NCBI GenBank assembly: GCA_913060505.1
Contig: CAJXRQ010000006.1
Coordinates: 1-64,000 of the forward strand
Source of the DNA: an uncultured Desulfovibrio sp.
Lineage (GTDB): Bacteria; Desulfobacterota; Desulfovibrionia; Desulfovibrionales; Desulfovibrionaceae
DNA: 64,000 nucleotides
Direction: 5' to 3'
Under the pieces are notes generated by a model, which was not told the origin of the DNA, made no database searches, and saw nothing but the letters and a program-made list of their open reading frames with translations. A program made the translations under genes and the position numbers. Positions 55,004 to 62,321 of this stretch are shown here, in pieces; position 1 is the first letter of the stretch, and each line of letters begins with the position of its first letter.

Positions 55004-55372
55004 TTATGTACCTATTGCCGCCATGCGGCCATTTTTATGATTTGATCGTGTAATTGCATTATTTGCACGCAAAAAGAGCCTGTACGCCCTCTCATGGTAT
55101 CGACCGGCCAGAAAGTAAGCCGGTGGAGAGAGTGCAACTATTTTCAGTGACGTTTCAGGAAGATCATTCAAAAGCGAGTGCAATTCCTTAAATGCGGCTC
55201 GTAGGTCCATCGCCTCAATCGAGGCAACTTCGGCAGCCGACAATTTTTCAAATTGAACCTGCTCCCCTGCTAATTCTGCTAATGTTGCTAATCTGCCGTC
55301 AAAATTAGCAGGATTAGCAACTTTAGCAGCCCTAGCGCGTTGAATTGCGCCTTCGAGGTCGAACTTATACAC
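55004..55372 (-). CDS. Hypothetical protein of the element, 122 aa
   Basis: Begins MYKFDLEGAIQRARAAKVAN and is alpha-helical in character, ending in a basic tail (NNAITRSNHKNGRMAA). No recognised domain. It overlaps the stop of the DUF3987 gene by eight bases, a sign of translational coupling. Its position after a DUF3987 gene recalls the small partner proteins found in other islands, but no function can be given. Confidence 0.6.
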   Translation of the reverse strand: MYKFDLEGAIQRARAAKVANPANFDGRLATLAELAGEQVQFEKLSAAEVASIEAMDLRAAFKELHSLLNDLPETSLKIVALSPPAYFLAGRYHERAYRLFLRANNAITRSNHKNGRMAAIGT

Positions 55373-57026
55373 GAGGGACGATCTCCCACGCCTCTTTGTA
55401 AGACTGACCGTCGAATTCTATATTTTTGAGGAAACGACACCAACCATGCTCTTCAAGTATTTTCATGGCGTTTCTGGCTGGCTTGGCCTCACGGATGGAA
55501 CTGGGTCCGAACTGATAGGCCAGAGGCAAAGGAATAACTGAGCCGTGTTTTGGTTCCCATTCACTGTGCAACCATTCGAGCAGCAATTCAGCCTGTTCAA
55601 TTTCAGATGAAACCAAGCTCGCTTGGCTAATTCTCAATGTTTCTTGAAGATAGTAGGTTGCTAAGGCGATACCGCCGCCCATTGCTGTAATATCAATTTC
55701 CTTGGCATGAGGATCGCCTACAAGGGCAAGAATCCCAGCTATACGAAGAGATTGTTCAGCCGCCTTACTCGCAAAAGCGACAATTCGACTCAATTCTTCA
55801 CCCTCAGCCAATTTAGACTCAACATCATTATAGAAATCAACCCATATCCGTTTGGCATCATTAGCTAAATGTAAGTTAAACAATTCCAAATCATTTCGAG
55901 AGCCTTCCCTGTATGATTTTGGAATATTTAGCAGATTGCTAATAGTATTATTATAAGCAATCATGCGACTATCCGACGTTAAATCAGCCTCTTGATGAAA
56001 GCGATTTCCTGCCATGCTTTCGGGAAAGGAAATAAGGCATCGAGCAAAAATCCCCTGTTCCTGCAAAAGAGGGTCCGACAACCACTCCATAGCAACGCCC
56101 GGTTGCAGCATGAGGTGCATTGAAAGGCGTTTCCCTCTAATCGAAGAAGCTCCACTTCCACCGCGTACTTTTTTTATCTTGCTGCCATCCCATAAACTTG
56201 AGAGAGCAGCAGCCAGAGCCAATTTGTTTTCGGCTTTCATTCCATATCCACCAACCATACGAGCACCTTCGCTTGTAAATATTCCCATTGAGGCTTGGCC
56301 TTCCTGAAACAACCTGTATAGCCCTTCTAAGTTTGGTTCTTCACAAATGACACATGGTTTTAGTGGTGGGAGTGGTCGAGAGCCAAGGCCTTGAATTGCC
56401 TTCCGAATATCTTCTGGTGTGCCTTTCTTGTTATTCAGCTTGGCTTGATTTCGGGCGTATTCATATGCGTCTAGGTCGTCGTCATATTTTTGAAAGGCTC
56501 GGTTGTATTCATCTTCCAGCGAGTTCTCATACTCACAAATTGGTGGTGACGCTTTGTTATCCACTGTTGTTTTTCTTGAGCCACTGATTCCAAGCGTTAC
56601 CATAAACAACGACAGAGGATGAACACGATCGCCAATAGCTACATTTGCCAAAGGCTGAGCGGCTAGACTGGCAATAGCCAAAACCGAAGCCCCGCACATT
56701 GCCAATGGGGCTTGCACGCCTTCATGAAGAGCATGAGCCGCCCCGCCGAGGACCGGGCCGAGAGCGTCAACAGGGAATTTCCCGGCTGGTTCCAGTTCAC
56801 GGCGCAATGGTCGTGGTGACTCTGTTGTGACATCGTTGCTTTCTGACTGTGGATTTTCAGCCCAAACAGATTCCAGTAAACGTAAAGCATCATCTTCACT
56901 TAACGAGAAACCCCGACTATCAGCCCATTTAGGAATTTCCTCGACAATTTGAGTTGCGGGTTCACTAGCCTGAACCCTGAACCTAATCTCTTGCGTGGCA
57001 TCAAGAATGTTTTCATGCATGTTCAC
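55365..57026 (-). CDS. DUF3987 (YfjI-like) primase/helicase-type replication protein
   Basis: About 553 aa. The core has the DUF3987 P-loop variant LGISGSRKTTVDNK (about 150), then VICEEPNLEGLYRLF, TSEGARMVGGYGM, LSSLWDGSKI, a Walker-B-like region and RLSMHLMLQPGVAMEWL. The C-terminal part (about 480-545) looks like a winged helix. Such proteins are carried by many integrative elements and satellites and are presumed to replicate the excised form. The GTG overlapping the upstream TAG was chosen because GGAGG lies seven bases before it; an ATG two codons later is possible. Confidence 0.82.
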   Translation of the reverse strand: MNMHENILDATQEIRFRVQASEPATQIVEEIPKWADSRGFSLSEDDALRLLESVWAENPQSESNDVTTESPRPLRRELEPAGKFPVDALGPVLGGAAHALHEGVQAPLAMCGASVLAIASLAAQPLANVAIGDRVHPLSLFMVTLGISGSRKTTVDNKASPPICEYENSLEDEYNRAFQKYDDDLDAYEYARNQAKLNNKKGTPEDIRKAIQGLGSRPLPPLKPCVICEEPNLEGLYRLFQEGQASMGIFTSEGARMVGGYGMKAENKLALAAALSSLWDGSKIKKVRGGSGASSIRGKRLSMHLMLQPGVAMEWLSDPLLQEQGIFARCLISFPESMAGNRFHQEADLTSDSRMIAYNNTISNLLNIPKSYREGSRNDLELFNLHLANDAKRIWVDFYNDVESKLAEGEELSRIVAFASKAAEQSLRIAGILALVGDPHAKEIDITAMGGGIALATYYLQETLRISQASLVSSEIEQAELLLEWLHSEWEPKHGSVIPLPLAYQFGPSSIREAKPARNAMKILEEHGWCRFLKNIEFDGQSYKEAWEIVPRV

Positions 57027-57307
57027 TAGGCCACCTCCCCATATTTGGAGATAGCCGCTAACCACAAAAGATAATCTTCTCTTAAATAAAATACCTGATT
57101 ACCAACGCGCCCGAGCTTCGGGCCAGTCTTCTCGCTGTCAAAGTTTTGCATTGTGCCACGACTGTATGGCAGGCCGAATTGATCACGGTACTGGTTCCAC
57201 TTGTGCCTCCAAAGAAGTGAAGGCAAGTCTTTAGACAGAACGTCTATAAATGGATTGCGTTCAGACAGAACGTCCGAAACAGGTGGGGTGAGATTGCTCT
57301 CAGGCAT
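57026..57307 (-). CDS. AlpA/excisionase-like helix-turn-helix protein
   Basis: A 93-aa protein whose C-terminal half reads as a MerR-type/AlpA winged HTH (FGLPYSRGTMQNFDSEKTGP then KLGRVGNQVFYLREDYLLWLA). Such proteins act as recombination directionality factors or activators of the integrase. The N-terminal 30 residues are unlike known AlpA. It overlaps the DUF3987 gene by one base. SD in TAAACCATGGAGCG is fair. Confidence 0.7.
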   Translation of the reverse strand: MPESNLTPPVSDVLSERNPFIDVLSKDLPSLLWRHKWNQYRDQFGLPYSRGTMQNFDSEKTGPKLGRVGNQVFYLREDYLLWLAAISKYGEVA

Positions 57308-57412
57308 GAATACGCTCCATGGTTTAAAAGTTTAACCAATATGAAGCGCATTTTACTATAGTGAGGGGATAAAGACTGGGAACGAAATTAAAGAATATTT
57401 AATTTCGCATCA

Positions 57413-58030
57413 TTATTTAAACCCTTCCTCTACATGTTTTATAACATCAATAGCGTTTTCATATGAGATTACTTCGTCTCGGCAAATCTTTTCAATATTT
57501 TCATTGCTTCGCTCTTGGCAGTAAAGATCATATATCCGCTTACGATACTCGTTTTTAATCTTCTGAATTGTTCTATCAGTGTATCCAAAATATCTTTTAA
57601 AAATATGGTCAGCAAAAAATTTGTATTCATCGGAAAGACCAAATGTGACCTGCATAACAAAACGCTCTTTCAAAAGCCTACTTTCTTCATCAGATTGCGG
57701 TCGTCCCAGTTTTCCTTTTTTCTTTTCTGACAGGAGTTCAGCAATCTCTTTTAATTCATCACGCGTTAAATCTTGCGGAAAATCATTCATTAGCTGTATC
57801 AATTCATTCTGTGTTCCGGCCTCCCGTGCTTGCTCCATAAAAGTCGGGAATAATCTGTTATACGCCTCTACACGAAAAACCATGCCGCTCCTTTCGTCGT
57901 AACTCTCAGCTTTTTTTTCAATTTCCCGAAATTTTGCAAACACCTTTCCTTTCTCAGAACATGAAACTGCAATGTCAAAGCAGTTCTGGGCAAACTCTAT
58001 GATCCATTCGTTCAGTTCATCTACGTTCAT
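57413..58030 (-). CDS. Hypothetical protein of the element, 205 aa
   Basis: An AT-rich gene starting two bases after the integrase stop, so probably cotranscribed with it. The protein is helical and charged, with KKKGKLGRPQSDEESRLLKERF (mid-part) followed by a region that may be a HTH (FKRYFGYTDRTIQKIKNEYRKR). It might be a regulator of integration or an immunity function; no family recognised. Confidence 0.6.
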   Translation of the reverse strand: MNVDELNEWIIEFAQNCFDIAVSCSEKGKVFAKFREIEKKAESYDERSGMVFRVEAYNRLFPTFMEQAREAGTQNELIQLMNDFPQDLTRDELKEIAELLSEKKKGKLGRPQSDEESRLLKERFVMQVTFGLSDEYKFFADHIFKRYFGYTDRTIQKIKNEYRKRIYDLYCQERSNENIEKICRDEVISYENAIDVIKHVEEGFK

Positions 58031-58032
58031 AC

Positions 58033-59334
58033 CTAAACCTCATAAACTTTTGTAATTGGAATAACCTTACCTTCGCTCAATTCACTGGCGCGGTGCGCTT
58101 CCATTTGTTTGGAAGCGGCTACAAGATCGTCATTAACCAAATGTCCGTACCGCTCGGTTACGGTAATAGAGCTATGCCCCATCAACTTTGATAAAGCATA
58201 CAGCGAACCGCCAGCCTTCAAGAAATTAGAGGCATACGAGTGCCTGAATGTATGAAAAACTACTTTCTTCTTCGAGTCGGTTATTCCGTTGTTCAACCCA
58301 AGCTCTGTAACCACTTTTTCAAATGTATTCGACAACGCGGCAAGCTGTTTCCCGAACCTATCAGTAAAAACAAACTCACCGGGTAAACCCGGATTGAGTC
58401 CCTTAAGTAGATACTTGGCCTTTTGGGTCAGCGGTACCCACCTACTCTTCGCGCTCTTGGTACGCATAAGATGGAGAGTTTCCGATTCAAAATCGACACA
58501 ATCCCAAGTTAGCGAAAAAAGCTCTCCCCTCCGAAGGCCACACTCGACAGAAAGAACGGCCATATCATGTAACTGTTGGCTTCGTTTAACGAGAGCTTCA
58601 AGCAATTTTTGCTCTTCGTTTTGGGTCAAAAAACGTTCACGCCTGTTGTCCACTTTGGGCATATTCTTACGGAAGCTTCGCTTTTTCGCAGGACTTTCAA
58701 CGTCAACAAATCCGTCTTCTTTTGCGGCCCCCCATATGGCATTAAAACTGATAAATACGTACTGTATGGTTCTAGCGCTTCGATTGACCTTATTCATGTT
58801 CGCTCGAATCTTTTTCACATGCTCTAAACCTATCTCCCGCATGGGGATTTCTTTGACGACCGGCTCAATCCAAACGTTTACATGCTGTTCGGTCTTCTTC
58901 ACCGTTTCGGGCTTATTCGCCTGCTTAATCTCTGGCAGATAGTGGCGATTAAAATAGTCAGAAAAAGAAATACTTAACCGCTTTTGCCTTCGCTGTTTGG
59001 TCGCTTCGGCAATCCTTTCTTGCTCTGCTTCTTCTCGCAACTCAGCGAGAGTACAAGGCCCGTCACCGGATTTTTGATTTTGCCTAATTTTCGCGTAAAG
59101 GTCTGCCGCCTCTTGAGGAGAATGGCCTTCGGTATGCCATCCAACCCCCTCTGTAATCGTCCTTTTTTTTCTTGAGCCGTCTTTGCCTTCCTTCCACCAC
59201 CAATAATTTAGGACGTAATAACGGTCTAAATGTATGGCATCCATTTTCCGACTGCCATGCTCACGGTACTTAACACCTAGATAGTACCCATCGCCGTCCC
59301 GTTTGGCCCGTTGAGCCTTGTGCCACTTAGCCAT
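58033..59334 (-). CDS. int: Tyrosine recombinase (integrase)
   Basis: A 433-aa phage-type integrase. The N-terminal arm-binding-like part (1-115) is followed by a SAM-like core-binding domain (about 118-215: SFSDYFNRHYLPEIKQANKPETV). The catalytic domain contains Arg268 (CGLRRGEL), His361-Arg364 (HTFRHSYAS), His387 (LMGHSS) and Tyr396 (TERYGH), all present, so the enzyme looks active. The ATG after GCGAGGCAAGGTTT was chosen over one ten codons upstream. Located at the right end beside attR; it should integrate into the tRNA-Ala 3' end. Confidence 0.95.
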   Translation of the reverse strand: MAKWHKAQRAKRDGDGYYLGVKYREHGSRKMDAIHLDRYYVLNYWWWKEGKDGSRKKRTITEGVGWHTEGHSPQEAADLYAKIRQNQKSGDGPCTLAELREEAEQERIAEATKQRRQKRLSISFSDYFNRHYLPEIKQANKPETVKKTEQHVNVWIEPVVKEIPMREIGLEHVKKIRANMNKVNRSARTIQYVFISFNAIWGAAKEDGFVDVESPAKKRSFRKNMPKVDNRRERFLTQNEEQKLLEALVKRSQQLHDMAVLSVECGLRRGELFSLTWDCVDFESETLHLMRTKSAKSRWVPLTQKAKYLLKGLNPGLPGEFVFTDRFGKQLAALSNTFEKVVTELGLNNGITDSKKKVVFHTFRHSYASNFLKAGGSLYALSKLMGHSSITVTERYGHLVNDDLVAASKQMEAHRASELSEGKVIPITKVYEV

Positions 59335-59354
59335 AAACCTTGCCTCGCTTTCTA

Positions 59355-59376
59355 TTTTGTACAAGGATAGTACAAG
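59355..59376 (+). repeat. 22-bp direct repeat with dyad symmetry, right copy
   Basis: Same sequence and orientation as 50769-50790 (TTGTAC-N7-GTACAA core). It lies 20-42 bp upstream of the integrase ATG and 130 bp inside attR, overlapping the possible -10 of the integrase promoter. Confidence 0.8.
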
Positions 59377-59394
59377 GATTTTTGATTACCACAA
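59367..59394 (-). promoter_or_regulatory. Possible integrase promoter
   Basis: On the - strand TTGTGG and TACTAT are 16 bp apart, 33 bp before the integrase ATG. The -10 lies inside the 22-bp repeat, so a protein bound to the repeat would block transcription. Weak consensus match. Confidence 0.3.
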
Positions 59395-59506
59395 GTTGAA
59401 AATCGTGAAAGAGAATGAAATTTTTATACCATTTTATACAATATAATTCAATAGATCGAAGACAACTTGGGCAAACAAATGAAAGCAGGTGAAACGATAA
59501 CAAAGG

Positions 59507-59533
59507 GAGTTCAAATCTCTTCGTCTCCACCAA
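59507..59533 (+). repeat. attR core
   Basis: Exact 27-bp copy of the tRNA-Ala 3' end (see 50690-50716), without the rest of the tRNA. Marks the right end of the element. Confidence 0.9.
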
Positions 59534-59537
59534 AAAG

Positions 59538-59583
59538 AACAACAAAAGCCCACGACATTTTTCCGTCATGGGCTTTTGTTGTT
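59538..59583. terminator. Displaced tRNA-Ala terminator
   Basis: A perfect 14-bp stem (AACAACAAAAGCCC with GGGCTTTTGTTGTT) with inner GAC/GTC pairs around an AT loop lies four bases past attR. The T-rich 3' arm would act as the terminator on the + strand. Before insertion it would have followed the tRNA directly. Confidence 0.65.
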
Positions 59584-59858
59584 TCCACTCCACTTTCTTC
59601 TCCAAACAATAAGCACAAATTATATAATCCACCAGCCAAAAATGAATATCCATTGGCACATTACCTTCTCCGCTGCTTGAATTAATCCAGACAATTGAAC
59701 CATGATATTTTCTCAACTCCCCTCTTTGGTAGATTGGGGACTGCAAATGAAATTTGAATAGCCTAATCTGTCTTTTTTTCACAATTTTCTGTCTTTTAAG
59801 TGATCTAATCTCCATCTTCCATTTTTCGCTAAGTAGCGGACTTTTTCCGCGGAACGCC

Positions 59859-59888
59859 TTGACACAACTACTAATCACAAACTAGTAT
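59859..59888 (+). promoter_or_regulatory. Probable sigma70-type promoter of hydAB
   Basis: A consensus TTGACA and TAGTAT with an 18-bp spacer, about 160 bp before the hydA ATG. The remaining leader has short dyads (GTATCC/GGATAC around 59963-59980 and ACCGG/CCGGT around 59994). The rest of the gap from attR to hydA (59584-59858) is AT-rich and holds no gene I can support. Confidence 0.45.
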
Positions 59889-60048
59889 CCTTAAAGTGTT
59901 ACCATTCTTATTTTCGTGCGAATTAGGCTGAAATTGAACTGATTGGCCGTAAGTCAGGAATGGTATCCATTGTCAGGATACACACAAAGTCATACCGGCG
60001 GTGGCTCCGGTGGGCTTGTCTTCAATCCACCCCAAAAAGGAGGGAATC

Positions 60049-61308
60049 ATGAAACAGATTGAAGGTGTGATGTACCAAACCAGCGCACCCAAAGGTAAAG
60101 ACCCGGACAAATTGTTTTTCGTCCAGGTGGATGCCGACAAGTGCGAAGGCTGCGGCTCCTGTGAGGAGGTCTGTGCGACAGGGGCCATTCAGTCCATTAA
60201 CGACGATGATATCCATCAGGTAGTTGATCCGGCTGCTTGCATGAACTGTGGTCAGTGTTTGGTAAACTGTCCGTATGGTGCCATCTACGAGGGAGTTTCC
60301 TACGTGGATGAAATTCTTGAAAAATTGAAAGATCCCAACACTATTGTCGTTTCCATGCCGGCACCGGCCGTACGCTACGGGCTGGGGGAATGTTTCGGAG
60401 CTCCCACCGGCACGTATGTTGGTGGAAAAATGCACACGGCACTGCGCAAGCTCGGTTTCGACTACATTTGGGACAACGAATTCTCGGCTGACGTGACTAT
60501 TATGGAAGAGGGAACCGAACTCATCCAGCGCGTCAATGAACAGGGCAAGAAAGACGCTCGTCCGTTACCGCAATTCACTTCCTGCTGCCCGGGCTGGGTC
60601 AAATTCGCGGAAACGTTCTATCCGGACCTTATGCCCAACCTGTCGAGCTGCAAATCGCCCATCGGCATGCTTGGTCCCCTGACCAAGACTTACGGTGCGC
60701 AGGAAACCAAGATTCCGGGCAAAAAGATCTACAGCGTATCGATCATGCCTTGCATCGCCAAGAAGTACGAAGGCATGCGCCCCGAGTTGGACGATAGCGG
60801 CTTCCGCGATATCGACGCGACCATCAACACTCGCGAGCTGGCTTATATGATCAAGCAAGCCGGTATCAACTTCAACAGCCTGCCGGACCAGAGGCCTGAC
60901 CCAGTGCTGGGCGATTCCACTGGTGCGGCAACGATCTTCGGCAACAGCGGTGGTGTCATGGAAGCGGCACTGCGGCTTGCTTACGAAGTGCTTTCCGGCC
61001 AGAGGCTCGACAATCCGGACATCAAGGTCGTCCGCACCCACGAAGGCATCAACACTGCCGACGTCAAGGTTCCCGGATTCGGAACGGTCAAGGTGGCTGT
61101 GGCCAGTGGTTTGGACAATGCGGCCAAGCTTTGCGACGAAGTTCGCGCAGGCAAATCGCCCTACCACTTCATCGAGGTCATGACTTGTCCCGGCGGTTGC
61201 GTAAACGGCGGCGGACAGCCCCTGGATCCGGAAATCAGGGCATCGCTGTTCAGAAGCACCGTTGCTCAGATCAACAAGCGTTTCCGGGCGCGCAAGGCCT
61301 CAGCGTAA
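60049..61308 (+). CDS. hydA: [FeFe] hydrogenase large subunit
   Basis: A 419-aa catalytic subunit, nearly the length of the periplasmic Desulfovibrio enzyme. Two [4Fe-4S] clusters are set by Cys32/35/38/42 and Cys64/67/70/74. H-cluster ligands are Cys179 (TSCCPGW), Cys235 (MPCIAKKYE), and Cys380 and Cys384 (MTCPGGCVNGGG). It reduces protons or oxidises H2, with cytochrome c3 as the usual partner in the periplasm. It has no signal peptide of its own and must ride with HydB. The ATG follows AAAAGGAGGGAATC; an upstream extension of the frame has no such SD. Confidence 0.97.
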   Translation: MKQIEGVMYQTSAPKGKDPDKLFFVQVDADKCEGCGSCEEVCATGAIQSINDDDIHQVVDPAACMNCGQCLVNCPYGAIYEGVSYVDEILEKLKDPNTIVVSMPAPAVRYGLGECFGAPTGTYVGGKMHTALRKLGFDYIWDNEFSADVTIMEEGTELIQRVNEQGKKDARPLPQFTSCCPGWVKFAETFYPDLMPNLSSCKSPIGMLGPLTKTYGAQETKIPGKKIYSVSIMPCIAKKYEGMRPELDDSGFRDIDATINTRELAYMIKQAGINFNSLPDQRPDPVLGDSTGAATIFGNSGGVMEAALRLAYEVLSGQRLDNPDIKVVRTHEGINTADVKVPGFGTVKVAVASGLDNAAKLCDEVRAGKSPYHFIEVMTCPGGCVNGGGQPLDPEIRASLFRSTVAQINKRFRARKASA

Positions 61309-61321
61309 GGAGGACCGAACC

Positions 61322-61654
61322 ATGAAAATGAATAGACGCGGTTTCATGAAAGCCTGCGGTGTCATGGCCGGGTATGCCGTGCTCGGTGTCAACCTGACCA
61401 AGGAAGCTGTTGCCAGCGCCATGGATTTTGTCGCCATGCGCCAAAAATCCGTATATAACGCTGACGCCAAGCTCTACAAGTTCAGGAAGTCTCAGGACAA
61501 CCCCATGATCAAAAAGATCTACGATCCGAAAAAGGGATTCCTGCACGACGGCCCCTGCGGACACAAGTCCCACCATCTGCTGCACACGCATTACATTGAT
61601 CGCAGCGCACACTTGCAGGCTCTCAAGAAAAAAGGCCTCAAGTTCAAGATCTAA
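61322..61654 (+). CDS. hydB: [FeFe] hydrogenase small subunit with Tat signal
   Basis: A 110-aa small subunit. A twin-arginine signal (MKMNRRGFMKACGVMAGYAV, cleavage expected near the VASA at about 35) carries the folded HydAB complex to the periplasm. The mature part has the family region SQDNPMIKKIYDPKKGF and GHKSHHLLHTHYIDRS, which wraps the large subunit. The start is the ATG after TAAGGAGGACCGAACC, 13 bp behind hydA. Slightly shorter at the C-terminus than the D. vulgaris protein (123 aa). Confidence 0.93.
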   Translation: MKMNRRGFMKACGVMAGYAVLGVNLTKEAVASAMDFVAMRQKSVYNADAKLYKFRKSQDNPMIKKIYDPKKGFLHDGPCGHKSHHLLHTHYIDRSAHLQALKKKGLKFKI

Positions 61655-61879
61655 CGCTTAACAGCATCGACCTGCGGTGAGGATTATTCTGATCCTAGGG
61701 CCGAATGCTTCTCCCCTTCTCCCATACAATTTCTCTCTGCATTCATCTTTGCGCAATATCAAGAATGAGTATTACTTTTATTTAAATATTATCTATTTTA
61801 TGTAACTATTTCTTGATTCGTGCCATTTTTTCACGTAAAAATTGACGCATAGAACACCTCCCACCGGAGTAGTTCGCCT

Positions 61880-62006
61880 GCGGAAAGGGTCTCCCTGACT
61901 CCCAGGGTGGAACCACCCCGGTCCATCTATCAAATGGGCGAGGCCGGGAGGCGTGGTTTCCCTCCTTTTCCATCGCCAAAGAGTTCGATAGGGGCCGGGC
62001 TCTTTG
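61880..62006 (+). promoter_or_regulatory. Structured leader upstream of the hyd regulator gene
   Basis: Within the 386-bp gap between hydB and the TM1266 gene, a long hairpin (arms AACCAC-CCCGG and CCGGG-AGGC-GTGGTT, 61911-61958) and a second one (CAAAGAG/CTCTTTG, 61977-62006, followed by TTTCC) lie just before the start codon. A third short stem CCCTG/CAGGG is near 61892. The first half of the gap (61655-61850) is AT-rich with no gene seen. Aptamer plus expression platform is a possible reading; no known class recognised. Confidence 0.35.
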
Positions 62007-62040
62007 TTTCCGGCATAAGCCACACAACGAGGAAATATCG

Positions 62041-62283
62041 ATGCAGAAACGACTCGGTATCATTGGCATCATCATCAAGGATCGCAACAAGGCGGCTGCC
62101 ACAGTCAACGCTATTCTCAGCGAATACGGAGAAATGATTGTCGGTCGCATGGGGCTTCCGTTCAGGGATCGAGGTCTGAGCATCATCGACCTGATTATTG
62201 AAGCCAACACCGACGAGGTGGGTGCATTGACCGGCAAACTCGGCATGCTCGAAGGAGTCCAGGTCAAATCGCTGTTGGTCTGA
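62041..62283 (+). CDS. TM1266-family iron-only hydrogenase system regulator
   Basis: An 80-aa protein of the TM1266 (ACT-like, NikR-C-terminal-like) family that accompanies [FeFe]-hydrogenase maturation genes. It begins MQKRLGIIGIIIKDRNKAAA and has GRMGLPFRDRGLSIIDLIIEANTDEVGALTGKLG-type features of the ferredoxin-like fold. It has no separate DNA-binding domain, so it is more likely a small-molecule or protein regulator than a repressor. ATG after ACGAGGAAATATCG. Followed 38 bp later by aspA. Confidence 0.9.
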   Translation: MQKRLGIIGIIIKDRNKAAATVNAILSEYGEMIVGRMGLPFRDRGLSIIDLIIEANTDEVGALTGKLGMLEGVQVKSLLV

Positions 62284-62321
62284 TTTCGATCCCGAAACAT
62301 TCATGCGATCCGAGGACGGAT

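Larger units (their letters stand above)
50690..59533. mobile_element. Integrative element in tRNA-Ala(CGC), about 8.8 kb
   Basis: Defined by the 27-bp att repeats at 50690-50716 and 59507-59533, giving 8,817 bp with one att copy. It contains an intact tyrosine recombinase reading inward from the right end, an AlpA/Xis-like HTH gene, a DUF3987 replication-type protein, DUF5681 and several small unknowns on the - strand, and an AT-rich three-gene nuclease cassette on the + strand at the left end. No conjugation, capsid or terminase large-subunit genes are seen, so it is a satellite- or island-like element depending on others for transfer (inference). Confidence 0.9.

Noticed and set aside
59654..59670. 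TGGCAC resembling a sigma54 -24 element upstream of hydA
   Set aside because: No GC at the required -12 spacing; a sigma70-like TTGACA/TAGTAT pair further downstream fits better.
59327..59878. A - strand open frame across attR and the integrase start
   Set aside because: It translates the tRNA 3' end (VETKRFEL pattern) and non-coding AT-rich DNA; there is no SD and no similarity, and the integrase start lies inside it in another frame.
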